Below, one piece after another: positions 32,800 to 41,750 of a DNA stretch of 64,000 nt. The translations under genes were made by a program, and so were the position numbers. The stretch lies in contig WVZL01000007.1 of assembly GCA_011772495.1 (NCBI GenBank), forward strand, positions 119,475 through 183,474. Direction: 5' to 3'. Under the pieces are notes generated by a model, which had not been told where the DNA came from, searched no databases, and saw only the letters and a list, made by a program, of their open reading frames with translations. Position 1 is the first letter of the stretch; each line of letters opens with the position of its first letter. Source of the stretch: Candidatus Aminicenantota bacterium (lineage in GTDB: Bacteria; Acidobacteriota; Aminicenantia; Aminicenantales; Aminicenantaceae).

Positions 32800-34440
32800 T
32801 TACTTCTTCTCCTTTTTCTTTTGCTCTTCCATCATTTTTTTCAGCTCAGCCAGTTTCTCTTTGATCATTTTTCTCTTTTCCGGGTCTTCAGTGTTTTTTA
32901 GCTTTTCTTTAAGTTCGAGCTCCACCTGTTCATATGTCTTTATGTTCACAATTGTTGCTTCTCCCTCTGCTTCTTTCAGCTTCTGTATCTTTTTCTTGAT
33001 TGCCGCTTTTTTTTCAGGGTCATCGGTGTTTTTATATGCTTCTTTCAGTTCAGCTATGACAACCGGGACCTTATGCACTTGGACCACCACTTGATTGTTC
33101 TTTATGGCCTCTTTTGTTTTCTGGATTTGTACCAACTTCTCCTTTATCATCTTCTTTTTTTCAGGGTCATCGGTCTCTTTATAGGCTGCTTTCAGTTCTT
33201 TCTCTTTCAGCGAGAGTTCTTTGACTTTATTCTCCGTAGCTTTCATCTTCTCATATTTCGCTAACTTCTTCTTTATCTGAGCTCGTTTTTCCGGGTCTTC
33301 GGTGGTTTCTAACTTTTTCTTCAGCTCAAGATAATGAGCCTTCATCTCTTCTTTCTTTTTTTCTGTTTTGATCATCAGATACAATTGTTCGAGTTTCTTC
33401 TTTATGGCTTCTCTTTTCTCCGGGTCTTCAGTCTTTTCCAGAGCCTTTTTCAACTTTTTCTCTTTCTCCATGTACTCTTTTTGCATCTTCTTTTCTTTGG
33501 CTTTCTTTTCTTCTTCTGTTTGAGCTGTGACTTTGGAATCGTCCTGGGAGAGTGTGGCCTTATCAACACTATCTTTTTCGGCAGGTGCTTTAGCAGGTTT
33601 TGATTCGGCAAAGGCCAGCACTAAAAGGGCGATGATCGGCAGGATCAACAGGACCTTGAATTTTGCCCTTCCCCTGGATTTGATTTTCTCCATCATGGTT
33701 ATCCTCCTTTTGATTTGTGAATGATTGAAATTGTTCGCGAATTCAAACAATTTCATACCCACATGCTGCTCGAAGATGAGCACTTGATACTTCGCCTTGC
33801 TGCAGCCCTGCGCAATGACTGCATTGTCAGCTAAGTATTCATGTGTTTCTTTCAATGATTTTTTGTACGGCCATACAAAAGGATTAAACCATTGGAAAAT
33901 GGCTAGCAATTCCATGAGAATCAAATCTATGGAATGATACTGCTTTATGTGAACCAATTCATGGGAGATGATTCGGCTGAAATCCGGCTCAGAAATATCA
34001 GACTTATTCACGAATAAGAAGTTAAAGAATGAAAAGGGAGCGGAATTTTTTTCGAGGAAAACAACATTCACTCCGTTAAACTTTTGGGAGCCGTATTTTT
34101 TTATCAACAGGAATAATTGGACGAGCTTATAAATAAAGCGCAGCAGGAAAAGCCCGGCGCCAACCAGGAATATCAATCCTAAAACATCAATGGTTCCTGG
34201 ATATTGAACTTGGGTTCCTCCCGGGAGCCCGGCGACGTATGTTTTCTCGACTAAAGGCCTGGCGGGAAACGGAGAGGGAATCTTAAGAAGCGGGATAAGA
34301 AATGAGATGGGAATAGAAAACAGTAAGAAAAATCGGTTGATCAAGAAAAAGGTTTCCTTTTTTAGGCAAGCCCAATAAACGATATAAAAAAGAGCCAGGC
34401 AAACTCCAGATTCGATAAGATATAAAATTGTATTATTCAT
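32800..34440 (-). CDS. BlaR1/MecR1-like M56 membrane peptidase with charged helical repeats
   Basis: 546 residues. Four TM helices lie within ~1-280. The M56 zinc site HELVH (~170) lies on the cytoplasmic side, with a downstream NPFVWPYKKSLKETHEYLAD block carrying the third ligand. A last TM (KVLLILPIIALLVLAF, ~250) leads to an unusual ~270-residue C-terminus in place of the penicillin-binding sensor of BlaR1. It has five copies of a T(E/D)DPEK(R/K)xxIKxKL repeat in Lys/Glu-rich helices. The start overlaps the repressor gene by 8 bases. Inferred role: a signal-sensing protease that cleaves the BlaI-like partner. The signal is unknown. Confidence 0.85.
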   Translation of the reverse strand: MNNTILYLIESGVCLALFYIVYWACLKKETFFLINRFFLLFSIPISFLIPLLKIPSPFPARPLVEKTYVAGLPGGTQVQYPGTIDVLGLIFLVGAGLFLLRFIYKLVQLFLLIKKYGSQKFNGVNVVFLEKNSAPFSFFNFLFVNKSDISEPDFSRIISHELVHIKQYHSIDLILMELLAIFQWFNPFVWPYKKSLKETHEYLADNAVIAQGCSKAKYQVLIFEQHVGMKLFEFANNFNHSQIKRRITMMEKIKSRGRAKFKVLLILPIIALLVLAFAESKPAKAPAEKDSVDKATLSQDDSKVTAQTEEEKKAKEKKMQKEYMEKEKKLKKALEKTEDPEKREAIKKKLEQLYLMIKTEKKKEEMKAHYLELKKKLETTEDPEKRAQIKKKLAKYEKMKATENKVKELSLKEKELKAAYKETDDPEKKKMIKEKLVQIQKTKEAIKNNQVVVQVHKVPVVIAELKEAYKNTDDPEKKAAIKKKIQKLKEAEGEATIVNIKTYEQVELELKEKLKNTEDPEKRKMIKEKLAELKKMMEEQKKKEKK

Positions 34441-34819
34441 TTTCGCCTCTCTTCTGTTTTTTTATTTCCTCGTTGATCATTTTTCTGAGCTCTTCCAACT
34501 CCTCGATACTAATGTTTTCTTCACTGGTAAAAAAGGAGACCATTTCTCTGAAGGAATCGCTGAAATAATTCTTCATGATGTTTTTCAGGTAAGCTTTAGT
34601 GTATTCCTCTTTATGTATAACTGGAAAATATTCGTGAGAGTTGCCGTAGGCTTGGTGGGAGACAAAGCCCTTTTTTTCCAGGATCCTGATGATGGTCGAT
34701 ACTGTGTTATAGGCTGGTTTTGGCTGAGGAAGATGTTTGATGATATCCTTAACGAAGCCTCTTTCCAGCTCCCATAAAATTTGCATGATTTGTTCTTCGG
34801 CTTTGGTTAATTTTTTCAT
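34433..34819 (-). CDS. BlaI/MecI/CopY-family transcriptional repressor
   Basis: 128 residues: an N-terminal winged helix (LTKAEEQIMQILWELERGFVKDIIKHL, then PAYNTVSTIIRILEKKGFVSH, the recognition region) and a C-terminal dimerisation helix pair rich in Glu. PAYNTVST and the following AYGNSHEYFPV strand are typical. The gene is coupled to the M56 peptidase gene. Two 16-bp palindromes overlap its promoter, so autorepression relieved by proteolysis is the expected scheme for this family. Confidence 0.92.
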   Translation of the reverse strand: MKKLTKAEEQIMQILWELERGFVKDIIKHLPQPKPAYNTVSTIIRILEKKGFVSHQAYGNSHEYFPVIHKEEYTKAYLKNIMKNYFSDSFREMVSFFTSEENISIEELEELRKMINEEIKKQKRGENE

Positions 34820-34828
34820 GGTACCTTT

Positions 34829-34871
34829 AATATATAACTAATCTATTAGTTTGTCAACTAAATTTTTAGTT
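34829..34871 (-). promoter_or_regulatory. blaI-like promoter with two repressor operators
   Basis: On the minus strand TTGACA (34852-34857) and TATATT (34829-34834) are separated by exactly 17 bases, a near-consensus sigma-70 promoter 9 bases ahead of the start codon. Two palindromes of identical design, AACTAA-N4-TTAGTT, lie at 34836-34851 (filling the spacer) and 34856-34871 (overlapping the -35), with centres 20 bp apart, two helical turns. This is a textbook layout for a dimeric BlaI-type repressor. Confidence 0.82.
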
Positions 34872-34951
34872 AGATTTAAATTTATTTTGCATATTTTCCC
34901 GTAAAAGTTTTAATATGAATCTTCATGATATAAAGGAATCGAGGCCTACCT

Positions 34952-35563
34952 ATGTTTGACAGCATCTTTGAAATTTTCTGGTTAATCGGTCTGGTGGTGG
35001 GGTCGGTGATACGAGGAGTCTATGCCAAGCGGCCCAAAAAAGATGAAATTGCAGTCGACCACAAAATAAGGCTTGAACGGTTACTGCTCTTCCTGTCGTC
35101 TTTGGGACTGATCGTCCTGCCGCTTTTTTACGTGTTTTCACCTTGGCTGGACTTCGCTGATTATCGTCTGCCCGATTGGGCGGGCTGGATTGGCGTGGCC
35201 ATCTTTGCTTTTGCGTTGTGGCTGCTCTGGAAAGCACATGATGACCTGGGGCATAGTTTCTCGCCATCGGTGCAGCTCAAGAAAGAACATGCGCTCGTGA
35301 CTCTAGGAGTCTTCCGGCTCATCCGGCATCCGATCTATGCTGCCCACGGAATATGGGGAATCGCTCAGGCTTTATTGCTGCAGAACTGGATTGCAGGATT
35401 ATCCATGCTGGTATTTTTCCTGCCTTTATACCTTGCGAGAGTTCCACGCGAGGAACAGATGATGCTCGAGCGCTTCGGGGAAGAGTATCGTGAGTACATG
35501 AATAAGACCGGCCGAGTCCTCCCCAAGTTTTCCAATTTGGGTTCGGGCCGAGAAATGAGATGA
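34952..35563 (+). CDS. ICMT/PEMT-like integral membrane methyltransferase
   Basis: 203 residues, five hydrophobic segments, with the family end IRHPIYAAHGIWGIAQALLL and EEQMMLERFGEEYREYMNKTGRVLP. HDDLGHSFSPSVQLKKEHALVTLGVFRLIRHP is the usual SAM-domain lead-in of isoprenylcysteine-methyltransferase-like proteins. It is divergently oriented to the blaI-like gene with a 130-bp shared upstream region, so BlaI-type operators lie within reach of its own start. Substrate unknown. Weak ribosome site (GAGG). Confidence 0.78.
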   Translation: MFDSIFEIFWLIGLVVGSVIRGVYAKRPKKDEIAVDHKIRLERLLLFLSSLGLIVLPLFYVFSPWLDFADYRLPDWAGWIGVAIFAFALWLLWKAHDDLGHSFSPSVQLKKEHALVTLGVFRLIRHPIYAAHGIWGIAQALLLQNWIAGLSMLVFFLPLYLARVPREEQMMLERFGEEYREYMNKTGRVLPKFSNLGSGREMR

Positions 35564-35619
35564 TTTTTATCAAAGTCTCGTTTGGCTATAACAGATCTCG
35601 TGAATTCCTGCCCTAGCTT

Positions 35620-36813
35620 TTAAGACTCTGCTGGCTTTGCTCCTTCAAAATCCTGGAAGCGACGTAGAATTAAAACTAAAGCTATGATTCCATACCCGAA
35701 AAAGTAGATTCCCATGAGGATGAAAGCTATCGAGAGGGAGAATGAATCCGCCAGTTTACCGAAAGCCGGAGAAAGAATCACAAAAGACAGGCTTCCGGCC
35801 ATGTTCGCCACGGACAAAACTGTGGCTCTAACTTCTGACTTGATGAGGCGGTTCAGGTAATCCATGAGTAAAGGGAAAGCGTAGCCCCACAAGAAAGCGT
35901 TGAGAAGTATCAAGGGAATCAATAAAAAGGTCTTGAAGATTCCGAGCAGTATAAAGGTAGGAGCAATGAGCAGTAGAATTAGAAATGATCTTCTCTCTCC
36001 GAACATCTTTTCCAGGTCCTGGGCTTTCCTGGAGCCGAAGCCGCTGGCTAATTGAAAGGCAGCAAACAGGATGCCAAAATACCCGATACTTATCCCGATG
36101 GATTCGTAGTACAGAAAGTAAGCCCAGACACCGACAACCCCGGTACTCATAATCATGGCCGCGTAGAATATGAGCAACCTCAACTGCGGATGGGCGAAGC
36201 TGAATCGGCAGATCCTCAGGATGTCCATCAATGGATTTTGTGCTTTTAGCTTTTTCCGCTCGGGTTCGATCAAGGAAAGAGCAAACGGAAGCATCAATGA
36301 GCTGGTAGCGATGTTAATATAGAAAGGCAGGCGCAGGAATACTAAGGCGAAAAGCCCTCCCAGGATAGAAGCCAGGGCTGTACCTATCCGGGTGTAATAG
36401 AATGATCTCCCCTCGAATTTCTTGTATTCAGACTCTTCATTCAATTGAATCAGCGTGTCGTAGATCAGGGCTGAATCACAACCTGACCGCATACTGTTGG
36501 CTAAAGCGATGATGAATTCGGCCACGATGAAGGAGAGAAAGGTATGGGTAAGGGCGTACACTGCCAGGCCGACCGGCATGAAAATTGCACCCAGCACCAT
36601 TGTTTTCTTCCGACCGATGACATCAGCCAGGTAGCCGGAGGGAATTTCAAGAATCAGGATCGAAAGGGCATAGGCTGCCTGGATAGTGAAGATCTGGGTT
36701 GAGTTGAGGTTGTTGGATTCATAATAGGGAATCAATATCGGGATGATCAGATAGAACTCACCCAGGAACTTGTAGAAATAGATCTTCCAGAGATTTGTCC
36801 TGATGTTTGTCAT
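35620..36813 (-). CDS. MFS transporter
   Basis: About 397 residues from the ATG at 36813; the track start at 36855 is a TTG with no ribosome site. Twelve hydrophobic segments. After helix 2 stands the MFS loop motif GYLADVIGRKKTMVLG, and the RSGCDSALIYD region in helix 4-5 resembles the drug/sugar exporter-like group of MFS proteins with truncated loops. The cytoplasmic mid-loop is ERKKLKAQNPLMDIL. Substrate is not evident. It converges with the methyltransferase at 34952 and is not obviously part of an operon. Confidence 0.82.
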   Translation of the reverse strand: MTNIRTNLWKIYFYKFLGEFYLIIPILIPYYESNNLNSTQIFTIQAAYALSILILEIPSGYLADVIGRKKTMVLGAIFMPVGLAVYALTHTFLSFIVAEFIIALANSMRSGCDSALIYDTLIQLNEESEYKKFEGRSFYYTRIGTALASILGGLFALVFLRLPFYINIATSSLMLPFALSLIEPERKKLKAQNPLMDILRICRFSFAHPQLRLLIFYAAMIMSTGVVGVWAYFLYYESIGISIGYFGILFAAFQLASGFGSRKAQDLEKMFGERRSFLILLLIAPTFILLGIFKTFLLIPLILLNAFLWGYAFPLLMDYLNRLIKSEVRATVLSVANMAGSLSFVILSPAFGKLADSFSLSIAFILMGIYFFGYGIIALVLILRRFQDFEGAKPAES

Positions 36814-36991
36814 TTTTCCATCATTTAAAAAATTGATAGTATTACAAAAACGCAATCCAAAGCAAAGAAAATGTTAGGGGAGATTCATCGCTCATCTAAG
36901 ATCGAATGATATCTTAGCTACAAATCTTGATGGTTTTAATGATCTGGAGATTGATATAGAGGAAATAGGGATGAGGCTGGGTTTGAACGTT

Positions 36992-39127
36992 CTATTTCTG
37001 CTGTTTAACTGTCCCGATCGCCCAAGCTGCTGCTTTTCTTAGCACATTTCTCGGAGATTTCATTTTTACTGCCTTTTCCAGGAAGGGAAGTTGTGATTGA
37101 TCGCCGCATTTCCCTATTGATCTCAAAGCTTCGGCCTGGGCCATGTAGCTGTCATCTTTTTCAAATTGCTCCTTAAAAAAGAGAATGAATTCAGGGTTTT
37201 TATAATCTCCAAGAATTCTTAAGGCAGTTGTTCTGACTTTTGAATTTTTATCCGTGGTCATGTTTTTATACAGATCAACATGCTCCCTCTGTTTAAGCTT
37301 TCCCAAGGTTTCGAGAGCGCTTCTTCTCACGGCCCAGAATTCATCTTCCTGAGCGCTATGGATCAAGCTGTTTACAGCACAGGTGTTGTCTTTAAATCGT
37401 GCTAGCTGTGAGGCGGCCCAGCTCCTGCCGATAACATCATCATTTTTGAGTTGATAGAGGAGTTCTTCCAGGCTTTTATCGAACCTCAATTCCTTCAAGA
37501 GGTAATTCCCTTCATCAAACCTAACCAGGAGAGGCTTCTCTTTCACAGAAAGTTCGAACACCTGTTCTTTCTGTTTTATCCATACTTTTTTTGATGTTTT
37601 TTCTTCCGGAGTGACAACTCCTATTATCACCGGCATCTTATAGACCGGAATGCCTATAGATGTATCCTGCGTTTGAATCACCTTCAGTTTGAGTTTTTGG
37701 CTTTGTTCATCCCAGCTGTAGCTGATATCAAAGACCGGATGTCCTGGCTTAAGAATAAACTGCTCGAAAAACCAGTCAAGGTTCTGACCTGTCACATCTT
37801 TTACAGCGACCATAAAATCATGGGTGTCAACGGCCTGAAACTCATGTTTATGCAAGAAGTGTCGAAGAGTTCTGAAGAAAGGTTTATCTCCCATGATGAA
37901 GCGTAACATGTGGAGAACAGCAGCCCCTTTGGGATAAGTGTGACTGTCAAAGTTGTCTTGCGGTCGGTCATAACGGTCAAAAACAATGGGACGCATGTAT
38001 TCTGTATGGGCCTCCCTTAAGTACTGGTTCTTTTTCCTGAGCAGATCATAGGCCCCTTCATCTTCTCCCTTATCATAACGGGTGTAAAGATAATCGGAAT
38101 AGGTACCAAAGCTTTCGTTTAACCAGGTATGTGCCCAGGACCGCAAGGTGATGAGGTCTCCCCACCACTGGTGAGCGACTTCATGGGCAATGACTGTCTC
38201 CCAGGAAAAATCCTGCTCTGCTCTTTTATCGTGGATGACTTGTTCACCGAGGACTGTAGCTGAGGTGGCTTCAGCGCCTCCTCCTTGCCGAGGTGTGGTG
38301 ACTTGGTCATATTTTGCCCAGGGATATTCATATCCGAAAAGTTTATTGAAGAAATCAATCATGGAGGGAGTTTTCTTAAATATCCATCGGGCATCCTCCA
38401 CATCTTTCTCATAGACCCAGTAGTTCACCGGCAGCGAACCGAGAGTGTCTTGGATAATTTCAAAAGGACCGATAGCCAGCATGAAAAGATAGGTGGAATG
38501 GGGAAGCTCCTGCGACCAATGGTAGGTTTTAGTGCTGTTCTTTATGTCCTCTTTTACGCTGACCAGCCTCCCGTTTGAAAGCACTCTGTAATCATCCTGA
38601 ACGGTTACGATCAGCTCATTGGTCACTTTATCATGAGGATAGTCATAACAGGGGAACCAGTGATGAGCATATTCGGGCCAGGAGACTGTCGATACCATCT
38701 TGGGATTAGTGGGTTTTTCGTCATCGAAAAAAAGCCCGTGTTTTGGATCCTGGGCGTGGTATTTTACGGTGAAGGTCGCAGTCTCACCATAGCCGTAAGC
38801 TCTGGAAAGCTGGACAGTGAGATGCCTGTCTGTTTGTTTAAATTCAAGGGGGTGGTTCTGTGAGTTCGCAACAGCGGTCACAACTAATTCCTCTGCATCC
38901 AGGACGCATTCTTGGAAGTCATCTTTTAATGGAATCAATGTCACTCTGTTTTCTCCCCAGAAATACTTCTTATCTAAATCAAAGGTAAGAGTTATGCGGT
39001 AGTGCTGGGCATCGTAATCATGGCTCCTTTCATAGGTGAGTGGTCTCTGGTAGACATCGATTTTTTGGGCCTGCAGCCAACAAGAAAATGAAACCAGTAT
39101 TAATAATACGGCGAAGGATTTTTTCAT
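36992..39127 (-). CDS. Secreted M1-family (gluzincin) aminopeptidase with HEAT-like C-terminus
   Basis: 711 residues, signal peptide (VLLILVSFSCWLQA). An N-terminal beta domain is followed by the catalytic part with HEVAHQWWG and NESFGTY, the HEXXH-18-E zinc site. The exopeptidase motif is GGAEA (in QGGGAEATSA) where GxMEN is usual: the Glu that binds the substrate amino group is kept, Met and Asn are not. From ~575 on there are alpha-helical HEAT-like repeats (WAVRRSALETLGKLKQ, SKVRTTALRILGDYKN). CAGGAGCTGAATC precedes the ATG. It is followed downstream... upstream in transcription lies the M24 peptidase, 21 bases away; the pair likely degrades peptides in the periplasm. Confidence 0.88.
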   Translation of the reverse strand: MKKSFAVLLILVSFSCWLQAQKIDVYQRPLTYERSHDYDAQHYRITLTFDLDKKYFWGENRVTLIPLKDDFQECVLDAEELVVTAVANSQNHPLEFKQTDRHLTVQLSRAYGYGETATFTVKYHAQDPKHGLFFDDEKPTNPKMVSTVSWPEYAHHWFPCYDYPHDKVTNELIVTVQDDYRVLSNGRLVSVKEDIKNSTKTYHWSQELPHSTYLFMLAIGPFEIIQDTLGSLPVNYWVYEKDVEDARWIFKKTPSMIDFFNKLFGYEYPWAKYDQVTTPRQGGGAEATSATVLGEQVIHDKRAEQDFSWETVIAHEVAHQWWGDLITLRSWAHTWLNESFGTYSDYLYTRYDKGEDEGAYDLLRKKNQYLREAHTEYMRPIVFDRYDRPQDNFDSHTYPKGAAVLHMLRFIMGDKPFFRTLRHFLHKHEFQAVDTHDFMVAVKDVTGQNLDWFFEQFILKPGHPVFDISYSWDEQSQKLKLKVIQTQDTSIGIPVYKMPVIIGVVTPEEKTSKKVWIKQKEQVFELSVKEKPLLVRFDEGNYLLKELRFDKSLEELLYQLKNDDVIGRSWAASQLARFKDNTCAVNSLIHSAQEDEFWAVRRSALETLGKLKQREHVDLYKNMTTDKNSKVRTTALRILGDYKNPEFILFFKEQFEKDDSYMAQAEALRSIGKCGDQSQLPFLEKAVKMKSPRNVLRKAAAWAIGTVKQQK

Positions 39128-39148
39128 GATTCAGCTCCTGGTGAGAGA

Positions 39149-40513
39149 TTATTTCTTTTTCATGTAGGCTTCAATCTCGTCCACTGCCCTTGGAATTCCC
39201 TGCGAGAGATTTTCATACCCGTCTTTTGTGATCACCACTGTGTCCTCAAGTCGGATTCCCATTTCTTCCTCAGGGTAAGGCAAGTTAATATCGCAGGCAA
39301 AGACGAAGCCTGGACGCAGAACTTCATCCGGGCCAGAAAAAGTTCCAACGGGATCATGGGTCGCCAGTCCGATGGAATGGTTGTATCCGCCGTAACGGAT
39401 TAATCCTCGAAATTTCGGATCTGTATGGTCGTATCCCTGCTCGATAAGGTATTGCTTGATTTTTTCCCCCACCTCCTTGAGCGAAATGCCCGGCCGATAA
39501 TTTTGCAGGCAGGTTTTCCGGATGCCGTAGGCCATCCTGTACAATTCTTCCTGTCTCGGCGAGAACTTCCCGTTAGCGGGGAAAGTGGATGATATATCCG
39601 CATTGTAGTATCCGAAGTCTGGACCCGCATCCAGGATGATAAAATCCCCGTTTGCCAGTGTTCTGTCATGCTTGTGATAATGGCCGAAAGCGTGGTTGGG
39701 ACCTGACATCAGGATGACATAAAAAGCTAGTTCTTGGGCTCGTTCTTTTTTACAGGTGTATTCAAACAGAGCGGCCAGTTCCTTTTCTGTGATTCCAGGC
39801 CGGGTAGATTTCATGACTGCCAGATGGGCCTTAACACCAATCCTGGCTGCCTGGCGGAGGAGTTCAACTTCTGAGGGAGATTTTATTTTACGGAGGTCCC
39901 AGACAAGGGGAGAACAGTCTTTTACTGTGACTTGAGGGAATCTCTCTTTCAAGAGTTTTACCAGTTGTAGCTCCCGGGTGAGCCTTCCATCCCATGTGTT
40001 CATGGTCATCGTGTTCTGTAGAGTTCGGAATTTTTCGTTGGTGTTTTCCCGGCTCAATTCCTCGGGCCTGAACATCGTGTATAAAATATGGGTTTGAAGA
40101 CTCAGCCTTGCTAGGTGTGCCGAAAGTCGGTCGAGGGGAAAGACCTTGTCTATTCCAGTCACTTCCTTAGGATTTCGCACCAGATCCAAGGGTATACCTT
40201 CTGCCCGAGCCTCATTTTCACTGATGGAGTAAAAGAGAACACTTTCTTTATGCAGTCCGTCCACGATAAGAACAGCATTGGGGATTTCCACGCCGCTGAA
40301 ATAATAGAAATCGTTGTTTTGGAAAAATTGTTTATCCGCTGTCGGAGTGGTTGCTCCAAGAATAATGGCTGCCCCGTCTTGAATCTTTTCCATAAATTTT
40401 GCCCGCCTCGCTGCATATTCCGATTTATCAAGGATACCTTCTGCACTGGCAAAATGTAGAGAAATGAGTATCAATATAATCGCCAACGACGACCAAATTA
40501 TCTTCTTCATCAT
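39149..40513 (-). CDS. Secreted M24B Xaa-Pro aminopeptidase-like metallopeptidase
   Basis: 454 residues with signal peptide (IIWSSLAIILILISLHFASA). The N-terminal domain opens with EYAARRAKFMEKI. The pita-bread catalytic domain has ILDAGPDFGYYNADISSTFP (two Asp ligands), YNHSIGLATHD (His ligand) and GIRLEDTVVIT (last Glu). The position usually occupied by Glu in TIEPGIY reads ACDINLPY, so one metal ligand appears to be Asp. GGAGGTGA precedes the ATG. It precedes the M1 aminopeptidase gene by 21 bases, implying joint peptide breakdown outside the cytoplasm. Confidence 0.87.
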   Translation of the reverse strand: MMKKIIWSSLAIILILISLHFASAEGILDKSEYAARRAKFMEKIQDGAAIILGATTPTADKQFFQNNDFYYFSGVEIPNAVLIVDGLHKESVLFYSISENEARAEGIPLDLVRNPKEVTGIDKVFPLDRLSAHLARLSLQTHILYTMFRPEELSRENTNEKFRTLQNTMTMNTWDGRLTRELQLVKLLKERFPQVTVKDCSPLVWDLRKIKSPSEVELLRQAARIGVKAHLAVMKSTRPGITEKELAALFEYTCKKERAQELAFYVILMSGPNHAFGHYHKHDRTLANGDFIILDAGPDFGYYNADISSTFPANGKFSPRQEELYRMAYGIRKTCLQNYRPGISLKEVGEKIKQYLIEQGYDHTDPKFRGLIRYGGYNHSIGLATHDPVGTFSGPDEVLRPGFVFACDINLPYPEEEMGIRLEDTVVITKDGYENLSQGIPRAVDEIEAYMKKK

Positions 40514-40771
40514 TCACCTCCAACTCACTCTTGGCCATTTTTTTGGCCCTTATTCCTAATACCCAATATCATAGTGGAATGGCTCAATCAATCAAAAAAA
40601 ATAAAATAATGGGATTAGGCTTTCAGATTTAATAATACACAATCCTAGAATTATCGGGAAATAATAGGGAAATCAATCTCCTTTTTTGAATTTCGGTGAG
40701 AGATTCGGAAATAAATATTGTGTCCCCTGCATTCAAGATGGAGACCTCCCCCCCAATTTTTTTCCTGATAT

Positions 40772-41656
40772 TTACCTTCTGTTTCCGCCTCCCACGTAAA
40801 GGACTTGCCCGGTTATCCAGTCAGCCTGTTCAGAAGCGAAAAAGATGACAGCCTGGGCAATATCCTCGGGCTTGCCAATCCGCCGGAGAGGGTAGGTCTC
40901 GACAAGGCTTTTTTCCAATTCAGCATTTATCCATCCAGTTTGGACTGCCCCTGGTGATATGACATTGACGGTTATTCCGTAGGGTCCTAATTCGATGGCC
41001 GCAGCACGAGTGTAGCTTTCTGTGGCATATTTACTTGCTCCATAGGAGATTGCAGAAGGGTGGGCATAGGCACCATCCGTACTGATATTGATGATTCGTC
41101 CCCAGTTCGCTTTCCTGGATAGGTAACGCCTCGTGTATTCTTTAATCATGAGGGCCACAGCCCGACAGTTCACGGCAAAGTGTTCATCATGAGAATTTGC
41201 AGTTATGGTTGCAATGGGAAATTCATCCACAAATAAAGGATCTTTACTTATTTCTTCGGGGGGAATAAAGCTATCGCACTTTCCGTGCGCAGCATTGTTG
41301 ACTAAAATGTCAACTTTTCCAAATTCCTCTTCTGCTTTATCAAACATTCTTGTGATATTACCCGGGTCAGCTAAATCTGTTTCCCAGGCATAGCATTTGC
41401 CACCAAGCTCATGGATTGTCTTTACGGCTTCATCAGCAGATTTCGCCTGCATCTTATGGTAATAGGCTCTGCCTGGTACAGTGGCACCTTTGGCTTCCTC
41501 TTCGCTCACACCACCATATTCAGAGGGTGATAAACTCAGATAAGTCATAAAAACCTTGGCCCCTTCTCCTGCTAACGCTGTTGAGATCGCGGCACCAATC
41601 CCATGGTTTGCCCCGGTCACGATCGCCACTTTATCCTTAAGCTTGGTATCTATCAT
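40772..41656 (-). CDS. Short-chain dehydrogenase/reductase (classical SDR)
   Basis: 294 residues, cytosolic. NAD(P) motif TGANHGIGAA at ~14-23, NNAAHG, catalytic Ser in NISTDGAY, YGASK with the catalytic Tyr/Lys, and NVISPGAVQTGW, ending in the typical VLYVGGGNRR. An insertion of ~45 residues after strand 2 (SLSPSEYGGVSEEEAKGATVPGRAYY) is longer than in most classical SDRs. AGGAGGAACAG precedes the ATG. Substrate not predictable; it is separate from neighbours. Confidence 0.88.
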   Translation of the reverse strand: MIDTKLKDKVAIVTGANHGIGAAISTALAGEGAKVFMTYLSLSPSEYGGVSEEEAKGATVPGRAYYHKMQAKSADEAVKTIHELGGKCYAWETDLADPGNITRMFDKAEEEFGKVDILVNNAAHGKCDSFIPPEEISKDPLFVDEFPIATITANSHDEHFAVNCRAVALMIKEYTRRYLSRKANWGRIINISTDGAYAHPSAISYGASKYATESYTRAAAIELGPYGITVNVISPGAVQTGWINAELEKSLVETYPLRRIGKPEDIAQAVIFFASEQADWITGQVLYVGGGNRR

Positions 41657-41750
41657 ATCTGTTCCTCCTTTATTACATTCCTGTCAGATATTACTTTCCT
41701 TAATAACTATACTGCCTTTATTAATTTTTACTTTTCTGGGTTGTCCGGTT

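Noticed and set aside
33300-33603. Plus-strand Phe/Leu-rich ORFs opposite the blaR1-like repeats
   Set aside because: They are antisense translations of Lys/Glu-rich codons and mimic membrane proteins without being genes.
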